64,000 nt of DNA from Ensifer adhaerens (GTDB lineage Bacteria; Pseudomonadota; Alphaproteobacteria; Rhizobiales; Rhizobiaceae), in contig NZ_JABEKT010000001.1 of NCBI RefSeq assembly GCF_013283195.1, positions 1,550,099-1,614,098 on the forward strand. The letters run 5' to 3'. Both the position numbers and the translations under genes were made by a program. The notes under the pieces were generated by a model that worked only from the letters and a program-made list of their open reading frames with translations, was not told where the DNA came from and did no database searches. This document shows positions 53,904-63,258 of this stretch, one piece after another. Within the stretch, counting starts at the first letter, position 1, and each line of letters opens with the position of its first letter.

Positions 53904-54634
53904 TGAGGACACGGCTCGTCTCAACTCCACCGGCAAGCTCTCCAGGTCTGTGAACAGCAAGGCGCCTCGCAGACAATTGGTTCGGATCGCTCTCACGCTG
54001 GCCATGCGCATTGGGCGAAGCAGTTCGTAGTTCTAAGCTATCCGCGACGGGTGCGGAAGATGAGTTCCATGTGCATTCACCGTATCCGGTGTTTTGTGTC
54101 ATTCGGATGAAAAAAATTACAATGTTTCAATCCTGTGCGAGGCGAACTCTTCTCCGCAGTCGACTGCGAATATCTGGACGGCATGCCAGTTTGCGGGATT
54201 CTATGCTGATCACTTCGCTTCTTGATGCGCACTATAGTTCTGGACGGAGCACTGCGCCTTCGGCCTCCAGGGAGAGGGGCGAGCGGATCCGGGCGTTTAA
54301 GGGAGCATCATGACTTGGGTTCCTACTCACGACTTCCACCTATCGCATTGATCACCAGGACAGACGCATTGATGAACGACGGGCGCGGTTTCTCGCTGCC
54401 CCGTTCCTTTGCAAATGCGGCGCTGCGGGCCAGATCATTCTTGGCGCGGGTGATCGCCGGCTCCGGCCCTCTGCTGCGACCTCAGTCGTCGATCGGTTTC
54501 AACGCTCACCTCGTAAGACATGACGCATCCAGTTCTATGAAACGCCATTATCCAATTGGTTTTATTTTATTTCTTCAATCATCCACGCGTGGCGGCGAAC
54601 CGTCGCGCCCGTAAAGCATCCGGGGAAATAGCGC
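53904..54634. other. Long intergenic region before the RND pair
   Basis: 731 bases between divergent genes. It carries motif copy C at 54195-54213 and an AT-rich patch at 54105-54125. Several open frames exist but none has a ribosome binding site or recognisable protein. Confidence 0.45.
54195..54213 (+). repeat. 19-bp repeated motif, copy C
   Basis: GGGATTCTATGCTGATCAC, one base different from copy A. It lies 420 bases before the RND adaptor gene. Confidence 0.6.
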
Positions 54635-55741
54635 ATGAAAATACGTCCTGCTGCATCGAGATTTCGCGCTGCGTTCGGAGTGTCTGCCGCGGTGCTGGCT
54701 GCCTTTTTCCTGATCGGCTGCCAGGGCGAGGACGACGTCGGAGAGCGGCCGCCACGACCCGTCAAAACGGTGGCCGTTTCGTTCAATCCCGAAGATACGT
54801 ACGGATCGCTTGTCGGCGAGATTCGGCCACGCACCGAAACCAGCTTCAGCTTCCGGCAGGGCGGCGAAATCCGGGAGCGCGACGTTGAGGTCGGCGACCT
54901 TGTCGATGTCGGGGCCGTTCTCGCGCGCCTTGATCCCGAGGATGCGCAGGACGCGGTGCGCAAGGCCGAAGCGAACCTGTTCTCGGCCGAGGCTCAGTTC
55001 CAGAATGCCGAGGCCGACCGGGCCCGCCAGCAGCAACTTTACCCGCGCACCACGACCCGGCAGGTCCTGGAGGCCGCCACGGCTCGGGCGAGCATGGCAC
55101 AGGCTGGTGTCGACGCCGCGCAAGCTGGCCTGCGGATCGCCCAGACCAATCTCGACAACCGCATACTGAAGGCAAACGCTGCCGGCGTCGTCACCGCGGT
55201 CGGAGGCGAAGTGGGGCAGGTTGTCGGCGGTGGGCAGATGGTGGTGCGCGTAGCGCAGCTTGGAACACGCGATGCCGTCTTCCAGGTGCCAGAGGCCACG
55301 ATCCAGTCCACCGGAGGCGACGCGCGCGTCAACGTGCAACTGCTGAGCAACCCCAACATCAAGGCAACGGGAACGGTTCGGGAGATCTCGCCGACAGCTG
55401 ATCCAATTACGCGCAACTTCACGGTGCGAGTCGGACTGGACACTGCGCCGGATGAATTCCGTTTCGGTAGTGCCGTGCGCGGTTCGATCCGGCTTTCCGG
55501 CGAGCCGGCGGCCCGGCTGCCGATCTCGGCGCTGTTCAGCGAGGGCAACCAGAGCGCCGTCTGGATCGTCGACGACGCAAGCAAGACGACCAAGCTTGTG
55601 CCGGTCGAGGTGCATCGTTTCGACACGAAGGATTTCCTCGTGACCAAGGGTCTTTCAAGCGGAGATAACGTCGTCGTTGCCGGGGTGCAGCAGCTTCGTC
55701 CCGGCATGCCTGTCCGCTTGCTTGAAGGAAGCGCAGAATGA
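54635..55741 (+). CDS. RND efflux periplasmic adaptor (membrane fusion protein)
   Basis: A 368-residue lipoprotein (lipobox FLIGC, Cys29). The lipoyl half-domains (SFRQGGEIRERDVEVGDLVD and AAGVVTAVGGEVGQVV) flank a short alpha hairpin (DAVRKAEANLFSAEAQFQNA...). A beta-barrel domain (KATGTVREISPTADPITRNF) and a membrane-proximal part follow. It links the inner-membrane pump to an outer-membrane channel. Its stop overlaps the pump start (ATGA at 55738-55741). No TolC-type gene is nearby. Confidence 0.94.
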   Translation: MKIRPAASRFRAAFGVSAAVLAAFFLIGCQGEDDVGERPPRPVKTVAVSFNPEDTYGSLVGEIRPRTETSFSFRQGGEIRERDVEVGDLVDVGAVLARLDPEDAQDAVRKAEANLFSAEAQFQNAEADRARQQQLYPRTTTRQVLEAATARASMAQAGVDAAQAGLRIAQTNLDNRILKANAAGVVTAVGGEVGQVVGGGQMVVRVAQLGTRDAVFQVPEATIQSTGGDARVNVQLLSNPNIKATGTVREISPTADPITRNFTVRVGLDTAPDEFRFGSAVRGSIRLSGEPAARLPISALFSEGNQSAVWIVDDASKTTKLVPVEVHRFDTKDFLVTKGLSSGDNVVVAGVQQLRPGMPVRLLEGSAE

Positions 55742-58700
55742 ACGAGGGCTTCAATCTATCGGGCTGGGCGATCCAGCGGCAGAGCCTTATCATCTTTCTC
55801 GTACTTTTGAGCGCTCTTGCGGGCATTCTTGCCTACATCAACCTGGGGCGCGACGAAGACCCGGAGTTCACATTCAAGACGATGATCGTTTCCGCGGCGT
55901 GGCCGGGCGGGACGATCGAGCAGACCATCGACCAGATTACCGACCGCCTCGAGCGGACGCTTGAAGAAGTACCGAACCTCGACAATCTGCGCAGCATGAC
56001 AACGGCAGGCCAGTCGGTCATCTACGTCACGCTCGACGATGCGACGCCGCCCGATCAGGTGGGCGAATCCTGGTATCAGGCCCGAAAGAAGGTCGGCGAC
56101 ATGGTGTCGACGCTGCCGGCTGGCGTGCGTGGGCCATTCTTTAACGATGATTTCGGCGATACGTTCGGCATCATCTACGGCCTCACCTCGGACGGCTTCA
56201 GTGATCGCGAAGTGCGCGATTGGGCCTATGAGGCACGCAATCGTCTGCTGAAGCTCGAAAATATAGGCAAGGTCCAGCTGATCGGCACGCAGGACGAGAC
56301 GATTTACATCGAATTCTCGACCGAGCGGCTGGCAAGCCTCGGCCTCAGCGCCGCGACGGTGATCGGTACGATCCAAGCGCAGAACGCGGTCCTGCCTGCA
56401 GGGCTCATAACGTCCCCGCAGGATCGGACCATCCTTCAGGTGTCCGGCAGCCTTGCCGACGAGACCACCATCCGCCAGTTGAACATCCCGACGACATCCG
56501 GTTTCGTGCGGCTGGGCGATATCGCCAGCGTCGTGCGGGGAACGGTGAACCCGCCCCAGCCACGCTTTCGCGTCAAGGGCAAGCCGGCAATCGGCATCGC
56601 CATTTCCATGGCGTCGGGTGGAGACATCCTGCAACTCGGCCAAAACATCGATGCAACGATGCGAGAGCTGGAGAACGATTTGCCGATCGGCATCAACCTG
56701 ACGCACGTGGCGAGCCAGCCTACCGTGGTCAAGACCGCTATTCGTGGCTTCACCACATCACTGGGCCAGGCGGTCGTCATCGTTCTCGGCGTCAGCTTCC
56801 TCGCGCTTGGCGTGCGCGCCGGCATCGCGGTTGCCGTCTCAATTCCGCTTGTCCTCGCATTGACCTTCCTGTTCATGGATATTGCCGGCATCGCCCTGCA
56901 GCGTGTGTCGCTCGGCGCGCTGATCATCGCTCTGACGCTGATGATCGACGACACCATGGTGACCGTCGAGACGATGATGGCGAAGCTCGAGCAGGGCTAT
57001 GAGCGCATTCAGGCGGCCTCTCATGCCTATACGTCAACCGCATTTCCGATGCTTGCCGGCACGCTGGTGACAATCGCCGGCTTTATTCCGGTCGGCTTTG
57101 CAAGCAGCTCTTCGGGCGAATATGCACGATCGCTGTTCCTGGTGATCGGCTTCGCGCTCGTCGTCTCCTGGCTGGTGGCCGTGCTTTTGACCCCGATCGT
57201 CGGCCTTGCCGTACTTAAATCGGGAACTGCAACCGGTCCCAAGCCCGATGGCGCTCTGCTCCGTGGCTTCAAGAACCTCCTGCATACCTGCATGAAGATG
57301 CGGCTCGTCGTGGTCCTTGCCACTGTCGCAATGTTCGTGGCGGCGCTGATCGGATCGTCGGCCATGAAGCGGCAGTTCTTTCCGCCGTCCGACAGGCCAG
57401 AGCTCATCCTGCAACTGACCCTGCCGCAGAGCGCGTCGCAGGAGGCCACTGCCGAGTACGTGTCGAAGGCCGAGGAGATTCTCGCCGCCGACGAGGATGT
57501 GGCGGACTGGAGCTTTTACGTTGGTTCCGATCCGGTGCGCTTCTTTCTGTCGATGGCGCTGCAGCCTCCCGCGCCGTCCCGCGCCCAGGCTGTTGTAATC
57601 GCCAAAAGCGTCGGTGCACGCGAGGCGCTGCAGGCGCGCCTGCAGGAGGCGCTCGAAGAAAGGCTGCCGGACATCCTGGTGCGCCTGTCGCCGCTCGAAA
57701 TGGGTCCTCCGGTCGGTTGGCCCGTGCAATACCGCGTGATCGGGCCGGACATTCCCGGTGTCCGCCAAGTCGCCTGGCAGCTTGCCGATGCGCTCAGCAA
57801 AGTGCCTGGCGTGGTCCAGCCCAATCTCGACTGGAATGAACCGATCCGCAAGATTGTCATCAATGTCGACCAGGACCGCGCTCGACTGGTGGGGCTTAAT
57901 TCCTCCGTGATTGCGCAGACCCTGTTTGCGACGGCATCCGGCCTTCCGATCACGCAGGTGCGGGACTCGATCTACCTCATCAACGTCGTCGCCAGGGCGA
58001 CGGAGGAGGAGCGCGTCGATATCGGCACAATCCGGTCGTTGCAGATTCCGGTCGGCCCCAATCATACGGTGCCGCTCTCCAGCATCGCCACGATCGAGTA
58101 TCAGACGACACAGCCCATCATCTGGCGTCACGACAGCTCTACCAACATCACCGTCCAGGCAGACACGGCCGCGGGTGTGACAGCTGCCAGTGTCGTTGAG
58201 GCCGCGGCAGGCAAGATCGAGGAGTTGCGCCAGGCCAACCCGCGCTACCTGATCGAGGTCGGCGGTGCGGTCGAAGGCGCAGACGATGGGTTGGCCTCAG
58301 TCGTTGAGATGCTTCCGGTGATGGGTGTGATCATCCTGATCGTACTCATGTTCCAACTGCAGAGCGTTCAGCGTCTGCTGCTCGTCGTCAGCGTCGTACC
58401 TTTGGGCCTGATCGGCGTGGTGTTGATCATGCTGGTGACGAATACCCCGGTGGGCTTCATCGCCGTTCTCGGGATGATCGCACTCATTGGCATGATCACC
58501 AGAAACTCCGTGGTGCTGATCGATCAGATCGACCTTGCGATCGAAGAGCGAGGCCGGACGTGGCAGAGTGTCATCGATGTCACCGGGCAGCGTCTGCGGC
58601 CTGTCTTCCTGACGGCAGGTTCGACCGTCCTCGGTATGCTGCCGATCATCCGCGATCCGTTCTGGTCGCCTCTCGCCTTTACCGTCATCGGCGGTCTGGT

Positions 58701-58827
58701 GGTGGCTGCGGCGCTGACACTGATCTTCCTGCCGGTGCTCTACGTCTTGTGGTTTCGTATTCCCGCCGAAGCTGAGCCCGACAAGGCAGAGCCTGCCACG
58801 GCCGAGCCGGTTGCGGCCGGGGCGTGA
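55738..58827 (+). CDS. RND-family efflux permease
   Basis: A 1029-residue AcrB-type pump with twelve helices and two large periplasmic loops. The proton-relay Asp pair lies in TLMIDDTMVTVETMM (helix 4, near residue 403). The C-terminal half shows MITRNSVVLIDQIDLAIEE (helix 11 region). It begins GWAIQRQSLIIFLVLLSALA. This branch, with a single-gene adaptor lipoprotein, exports hydrophobic drugs, detergents or fatty acids; the substrate is not evident. A low-complexity tail (PDKAEPATAEPVAAGA) ends the protein. Confidence 0.94.
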   Translation: MNEGFNLSGWAIQRQSLIIFLVLLSALAGILAYINLGRDEDPEFTFKTMIVSAAWPGGTIEQTIDQITDRLERTLEEVPNLDNLRSMTTAGQSVIYVTLDDATPPDQVGESWYQARKKVGDMVSTLPAGVRGPFFNDDFGDTFGIIYGLTSDGFSDREVRDWAYEARNRLLKLENIGKVQLIGTQDETIYIEFSTERLASLGLSAATVIGTIQAQNAVLPAGLITSPQDRTILQVSGSLADETTIRQLNIPTTSGFVRLGDIASVVRGTVNPPQPRFRVKGKPAIGIAISMASGGDILQLGQNIDATMRELENDLPIGINLTHVASQPTVVKTAIRGFTTSLGQAVVIVLGVSFLALGVRAGIAVAVSIPLVLALTFLFMDIAGIALQRVSLGALIIALTLMIDDTMVTVETMMAKLEQGYERIQAASHAYTSTAFPMLAGTLVTIAGFIPVGFASSSSGEYARSLFLVIGFALVVSWLVAVLLTPIVGLAVLKSGTATGPKPDGALLRGFKNLLHTCMKMRLVVVLATVAMFVAALIGSSAMKRQFFPPSDRPELILQLTLPQSASQEATAEYVSKAEEILAADEDVADWSFYVGSDPVRFFLSMALQPPAPSRAQAVVIAKSVGAREALQARLQEALEERLPDILVRLSPLEMGPPVGWPVQYRVIGPDIPGVRQVAWQLADALSKVPGVVQPNLDWNEPIRKIVINVDQDRARLVGLNSSVIAQTLFATASGLPITQVRDSIYLINVVARATEEERVDIGTIRSLQIPVGPNHTVPLSSIATIEYQTTQPIIWRHDSSTNITVQADTAAGVTAASVVEAAAGKIEELRQANPRYLIEVGGAVEGADDGLASVVEMLPVMGVIILIVLMFQLQSVQRLLLVVSVVPLGLIGVVLIMLVTNTPVGFIAVLGMIALIGMITRNSVVLIDQIDLAIEERGRTWQSVIDVTGQRLRPVFLTAGSTVLGMLPIIRDPFWSPLAFTVIGGLVVAAALTLIFLPVLYVLWFRIPAEAEPDKAEPATAEPVAAGA

Positions 58828-58958
58828 CGGTAAGTGGGATGTTGCCCGGCCTTGGTGTGGGTATGGACCCTCCGTCGGTTTTTCCGTTTGTGCCCGGCGC
58901 GATGAGCGCCGGGGGCGTAGCCGCGAGGGCAAGAGAAAGAGACGCAATGCTAAGCCAC

Positions 58959-58977
58959 GGGATTTTATGCTAATTCC
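58959..58977 (+). repeat. 19-bp repeated motif, copy D (divergent)
   Basis: GGGATTTTATGCTAATTCC keeps the GGGATTnTATGCnnAT core. It lies 70 bases before the DUF1269 start, and GCAATGCTAAGC sits just upstream of it. Confidence 0.4.
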
Positions 58978-59046
58978 GTCGATACATTCCCGGTTATGAT
59001 TTGATTTCAGTGTTTCTTTTAAGTGTGTTGTTCAAGGGGAGTAACC

Positions 59047-59544
59047 ATGTCGGACTTGATTGCAGTTGTTTACCCAACCGAAGCGAAAGCCGAGGAAGTG
59101 CGCCAGCGCTTGTTCGAGTTGCAGAAGGAATACTTGATCAAGGTTGGGGATGCTGTCATCGCCACGAAGACTGAGGGTGGTAAGATCAAGTTGAATCAGA
59201 TGGTCAACATGACCGCCGCCGGTGCAGCGTCGGGGAGTTTCTGGGGGCTGCTGATCGGTGTTCTGTTTCTCAATCCCCTGGTTGGCGTTGCGGTCGGCGC
59301 TGCATCCGGCGCCATCGGTGGCGCCTTGACCGACGTCGGGATCAACGATGCCTTCATGAAGGAACTCGCCGCCAATCTTCAGCCCGGCAACGGGGCGTTG
59401 TTCGTGCTGATCAAGGAGATGACAGCGGACAAGGTGCTGAAGGAATTGGCGCCCTATGGCGGTGTCGTGCTCAAGACCTCGCTCGACGAAACGAAGGAAC
59501 AGGTCTTGCGCGACGCGCTGGAAAAGGCCGCCGCGGCCGGCTAG
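59047..59544 (+). CDS. DUF1269 family membrane protein
   Basis: A 165-residue protein. The N-terminal soluble part (VVYPTEAKAEEVRQRLFELQ) is ferredoxin-like, a central Gly/Ala-rich double hairpin follows (GAASGSFWGLLIGVLFLNPL; GVAVGAASGAIGGALTDVG), and the C-terminal part regains soluble character (LFVLIKEMTADKVLKEL). This matches DUF1269, whose glycine-zipper-like hairpin may insert into a membrane. ATG 59047 has AAGGGGAG upstream and removes eight non-family codons. Role unknown, possibly stress-linked. Confidence 0.87.
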   Translation: MSDLIAVVYPTEAKAEEVRQRLFELQKEYLIKVGDAVIATKTEGGKIKLNQMVNMTAAGAASGSFWGLLIGVLFLNPLVGVAVGAASGAIGGALTDVGINDAFMKELAANLQPGNGALFVLIKEMTADKVLKELAPYGGVVLKTSLDETKEQVLRDALEKAAAAG

Positions 59545-59722
59545 TTTTCATTGATCAAATATATCGCGCGTTCCGCGGGATCGGGTCAGGACACTGGCGC
59601 GCTTCTCGCGGGACGGGATTTCTGTGGCGCCGTGCGGGCTCTCCGGGGAGGCGCGTGCGACGACCAGTTCCCGGTTCCTTGAAGCGGAACTCGGGAAATT
59701 GGGACAATTTCTAGGGGCGGGT

Positions 59723-60766
59723 ATGGTAGAAGCAGGTGGTGGTCGCGCAATCGGTTCGGTAACGACCGGTATCCTGGTGCTTGCTTTGCTCTATTTCGCG
59801 CAATCCATTTTTGCGCCACTCATCTTTTCCTTGCTGACCATTGCGCTGGTCTGGCCGATTCAGGCCGCTTTACAGCGCTGGTTGCCAAAGCTTCTGGCCC
59901 TTCTGATCACACTTGTCGCAACCATGGTCGTCATCGTCGTCATCGGGTCTTCGGTGGCGTGGGGGTTCGGCAAGCTTGCTCAGTGGCTCTTCGTCAACGC
60001 TGACCGCTTCCAGGCGATCTATGTCGACTGGACAACGTGGCTGGAAGGGCACGGCGTCGCCGTCGCTGGCCCTTTGGCAGACCGTTTCGATGTCACTTGG
60101 CTGGTTCGCTTTGTGCAGGGAATGGCCGGGCGAGTAAACAGCTTCGCCGGTTTCACCTTGCTGGTCTTCATCTTCATCATGCTCGGCCTGCTCGAGGTTG
60201 AAGATTTCAATGCGCGCCTGCTCGTGCCCGCCGCTCAGCCTTACGGAATGCGCATCCTGGCGGCCAACCGGGTGATCGGAGCAAAGCTGCGCCGCTTCAT
60301 GATCGTCCGGACATTTGCCAGCATCCTTACCGGATTGGTGGTCTGGCTCTTTGCGTTAGGCGCGGGACTTGAGCTCGCCACGGCGTGGGGCGCGATTGCA
60401 TTCGCTCTCAACTACATCCCTTTTCTCGGGCCGTTTGTTGCCACGGCGCTTCCGACACTGTTCGCCATCGCCCAATTTGACTCGTGGCAGACCGCGGCGG
60501 TCATCTTTGCGAGCCTCAACGTCATTCAATTCATCATCGGCAGCTACCTTGAGCCGAGGCTGACTGGAGCTTCGCTGTCAATTTCCCCGTTTGCCGTCAT
60601 TTTCGCGGTGTTTTTCTGGAGTTTCATGTGGGGCATCGCGGGTGCCTTCATCGGCGTGCCGATGCTGATAGCGTTCATCGTCTATTGCGCGGGCACGCCG
60701 TCGGGAAAGTGGATCGCGACATTACTGTCGAGCAGTTCAAAGGTCGCAACGGACAGTGGGTCGTGA
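59723..60766 (+). CDS. AI-2E family transporter
   Basis: A 347-residue polytopic permease (PerM/YdiK type) with about seven helices. Family segments are SIFAPLIFSLLTIALVWPIQ, GAKLRRFMIVRTFASILTG and the conserved FALNYIPFLGPFVATALPT, then IIGSYLEPRLTGASLSISP. Members export diverse small molecules or sodium. Despite the name, AI-2 transport should not be assumed. ATG 59723 has AGGGGCGGGT upstream; the frame extends to 59624 without support. Confidence 0.9.
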   Translation: MVEAGGGRAIGSVTTGILVLALLYFAQSIFAPLIFSLLTIALVWPIQAALQRWLPKLLALLITLVATMVVIVVIGSSVAWGFGKLAQWLFVNADRFQAIYVDWTTWLEGHGVAVAGPLADRFDVTWLVRFVQGMAGRVNSFAGFTLLVFIFIMLGLLEVEDFNARLLVPAAQPYGMRILAANRVIGAKLRRFMIVRTFASILTGLVVWLFALGAGLELATAWGAIAFALNYIPFLGPFVATALPTLFAIAQFDSWQTAAVIFASLNVIQFIIGSYLEPRLTGASLSISPFAVIFAVFFWSFMWGIAGAFIGVPMLIAFIVYCAGTPSGKWIATLLSSSSKVATDSGS

Positions 60767-61227
60767 AGGCGCGCGGGCGATCGATCTGTCGCGAACAAAG
60801 CCACCCTGTGGCGACGCTAATAAAGTGACCTTGCATCTGACGGTTGAGGTGCGCGGCTGAAAGGGTTAGATTGCAGGTGGGAGGCAAAACGACTGCCGGA
60901 GAGGGCCACGTCCAACATGCGCAGACGTCGGCTGAATGCCTAGCGGGGATATCTGTCGTGGGTAGATGAAAAATCGCCTTAGACAACCGCGGAAAGCAAA
61001 CAGCCGGCTCGATGACCTCAGCACGATAAGCCGAAATCGATGGTGTAAAATGCCAGGCTGGCAGGCTGCGTACCAACCCCGCTTATGAGGCGGGCGAAAA
61101 TTGGCTGCCGCACCATGATGGGTCGCCGGGGGCGGGGACAAAGACAACTTGTTTTTCAGTAATCGACAGCTCTTCGACATTCTGCGGCCGATCGCTTCCT
61201 GCCATCGGTCAACTGGAAGGTGACGCG
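60767..61227. other. Intergenic region before the AraC regulator
   Basis: 461 bases, no credible ORF. GACATTCTGCGGCCGATCGC near 61176-61195 loosely resembles the 19-bp motif but with an internal insertion. A short inverted repeat CCCGC...GCGGG near 61078-61095 lacks a T tail. Confidence 0.35.
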
Positions 61228-62367
61228 ATGACAACTGAAGATGCCATGACGTATGCCCCATTGCTTGAAAGACGACGTGACGACAAGCGGCACGAGATCT
61301 CCGCTCGCGAAACGGTTAGCGCGAAACCGGTGAAGAAGAGGGCACAGTTTTTACCGTCCTTTGAATTTTCGACTGCTGGCCTGCCACGATCGGATCAGTT
61401 TGCCGCGTGGCGCAACAGCTTCTCGCCCATGCTTGAATTAGCCGAGATCGACGAAACGACCAGCGACTTCCAGGGGCGACAGAAACTCTGGGACCTTGGC
61501 AGTCTTGTCCTTGCAGAAATCAGCACTGACCGCCTCGCATTTTCCAGCCTGCCCGGGCATGTTCGACGGGATCCCGTCGACCACTGGACAATGACCGTCC
61601 TGCTGTCCGGATCGATCCGGACCGACGCAGCAAGGCGTGCCTTTACGGCGGGTCCGGGAGAAGTGCAGATTCATTCGCTTGGTCGCTCCTTTGCCGGTGT
61701 GGTCGATAAAAGCCAGATGCTCATGCTTTTTGTGCCGCGTGATCATTCCCTTGAGACGGCGGCCATCCTTGGCTCGGCAGAGTTTTCCGCAGCAGGGACC
61801 GGCATGGGGCGGTTGTTCTCGGACTATCTTGTCGATGTGGCCAAGCGTCTGCCGATGCTCACCGAGGCCGATCTTCCTGGACTTGTCGCAGCCACGCGCG
61901 CGATGATCCTTGCTTGTGTATCGCCATCCGCCGAGCATATCGAAGCGGCGGAGGGGCCGATCGCCAATGTCCTTCTCGAAAGGGCGCGGCAACTGATACA
62001 AAGCCGGTTGCTCGACCCGAAACTCGGTTGCGAGATGGTGCGCAGGGAGCTCGGCATTTCGCGCACGCGGCTCTACAACCTTTTCGAGCCCTTCGGCGGG
62101 GTGATGCATTTTATTCAACACCGCCGGCTGCTCAGCGCCTGTGCGGCGCTGACCGATCCCAACGATCGGCGCCTCATCTTCCAGATCGCTGAAGAGCGTG
62201 GTTTCAGCGACGGGGCGGAGTTCAGTCGCGCATTCAAGCGAGCCTTTGGCTCCAGCCCGAGCGAGGTGAGAAACCGAGGCGGAGGTGGCATCCCCATTCG
62301 GCGGTTCCTTGAGGATTGCCCGTCAGCAGAGCGACTGGGTGTGCTTTTGCGCCGATTGCAGGGGTAA
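61228..62367 (+). CDS. AraC-family transcriptional regulator
   Basis: A 379-residue regulator. The N-terminal part (about 45-230) matches the AraC-binding-like domain of the FeaR/AdpA-type branch (FSTAGLPRSDQFAAWRNSFS). The C-terminal double helix-turn-helix runs from about 265: RRELGISRTRLYNLFEPFGG then IAEERGFSDGAEFSRAFKRAFGSSPSEVR. A 30-residue tail follows. ATG 61228 has GGAAGGTG upstream. Regulated genes are unknown; adjacent transport genes are candidates. Confidence 0.92.
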   Translation: MTTEDAMTYAPLLERRRDDKRHEISARETVSAKPVKKRAQFLPSFEFSTAGLPRSDQFAAWRNSFSPMLELAEIDETTSDFQGRQKLWDLGSLVLAEISTDRLAFSSLPGHVRRDPVDHWTMTVLLSGSIRTDAARRAFTAGPGEVQIHSLGRSFAGVVDKSQMLMLFVPRDHSLETAAILGSAEFSAAGTGMGRLFSDYLVDVAKRLPMLTEADLPGLVAATRAMILACVSPSAEHIEAAEGPIANVLLERARQLIQSRLLDPKLGCEMVRRELGISRTRLYNLFEPFGGVMHFIQHRRLLSACAALTDPNDRRLIFQIAEERGFSDGAEFSRAFKRAFGSSPSEVRNRGGGGIPIRRFLEDCPSAERLGVLLRRLQG

Positions 62368-62394
62368 CCTGAAATGAAGGTCGCCGACCTCGGT

Positions 62395-62600
62395 GGTGCC
62401 CGAGGCATTGCATAGGCAGGTGCGAGGTGGAATCTCGTGGCGGAAACGGTGGAAGACCTTGGCGATCGGGCCATGGATCGACACGAAACGTTGAAGCTGC
62501 CACGGCGACGTCAATCATTTCCTCATCCGCTCACGTCATCGGCTCAGGGGCCGGACGTCTCAGCCCGATTCTTCAGCCTCTTGTGGAGGCGGTGTTCGAC
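62395..62600 (-). pseudogene. IS6-family transposase, C-terminal remnant
   Basis: Minus-strand frames contain RLHKRLKNRAETSG and, after a frameshift and stop, ERMRK-stop-LTSPWQLQRFVSIHGPIAKVF. The IS6 pattern is HRLHKRLKNRAE...RRERMMKRFKSPRQLQRFVSIHDPIANLF. Only the last part of the transposase is left. Confidence 0.65.
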
Positions 62601-62684
62601 GCCGACGCGAGATCCCGCTTGGCTGCATCTGCGTAAAGAAGCTTGAGGGGAAGCGGCGGGTATGATCTCCAATGACCCTGGGAT

Positions 62685-63258
62685 GCCAGCCAAGCTCGTT
62701 GGCTCTCGGCGCTTGCCTCGATCTATAACGGCGGTTCGCGCTCAAATGCCGCCCGATTGGGCAGTGTGCCCCTGCAGTTCGTGCGTGACTGTGTGGTGCG
62801 CTGCAATGCACGCGGTCTCGACGGGGTGATCAACGACAAAGCTCCCGGCAAGTCGTCGCTGTTGAACGATGCTCAGCGTGCGGCTTTGGCTCAAGCCATC
62901 GAACGCAACCCCACACCTTATCTCGAGGGCGTCGCCCATTGGCGTCCATGTGATCTGGCGAAGTGGCTATGGGAGAAGTTCTGCCTACATCGTCGGCGCG
63001 ATCTGCCCGAGGCACGGCAAGGCGGCAGTCCTGGTCATGCCTTGGTGTGATACCCGCGGCATGAACCAGCATTTGATGGAGATAGCGCGCCATGTCGCCG
63101 ACAATGCCCATGCTGCCCTCATCGTGGACAGGGCGGGCTGGCATAGGTCGGCAAACCTCATCGTGGTCGAACACTGCTGCCACGCATGGCAAAAGCTCCA
63201 GAACCAGCCATGGAAAATCATGTCCATCGGCATATGGGTTCTGATTGATAAGGATTGA
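62685..63258 (+). pseudogene. IS630-family transposase, internally deleted
   Basis: The first frame encodes SALASIYNGGSRSNAARLGS through VIND-KAPGKSSLLNDAQ to LAKWLWEKF. A second frame directly continues with SAYIVGAICPRHGKAAVLVM, GMNQHLMEIARHVAD and LIVDRAGWHRSANLIVV, then jumps to EHCCHAWQKLQNQPWKIMSI. In intact rhizobial IS630 transposases these blocks are separated by the first DDE Asp region and by the ILPLPPKSPELNPVENIW block, both absent here. Two internal deletions and a frameshift inactivated it. Confidence 0.78.

Noticed and set aside
54222..54614. 130-codon plus ORF in the gap before the RND pair
   Set aside because: No ribosome binding site and Arg/Ser-rich translation typical of random high-GC frames.
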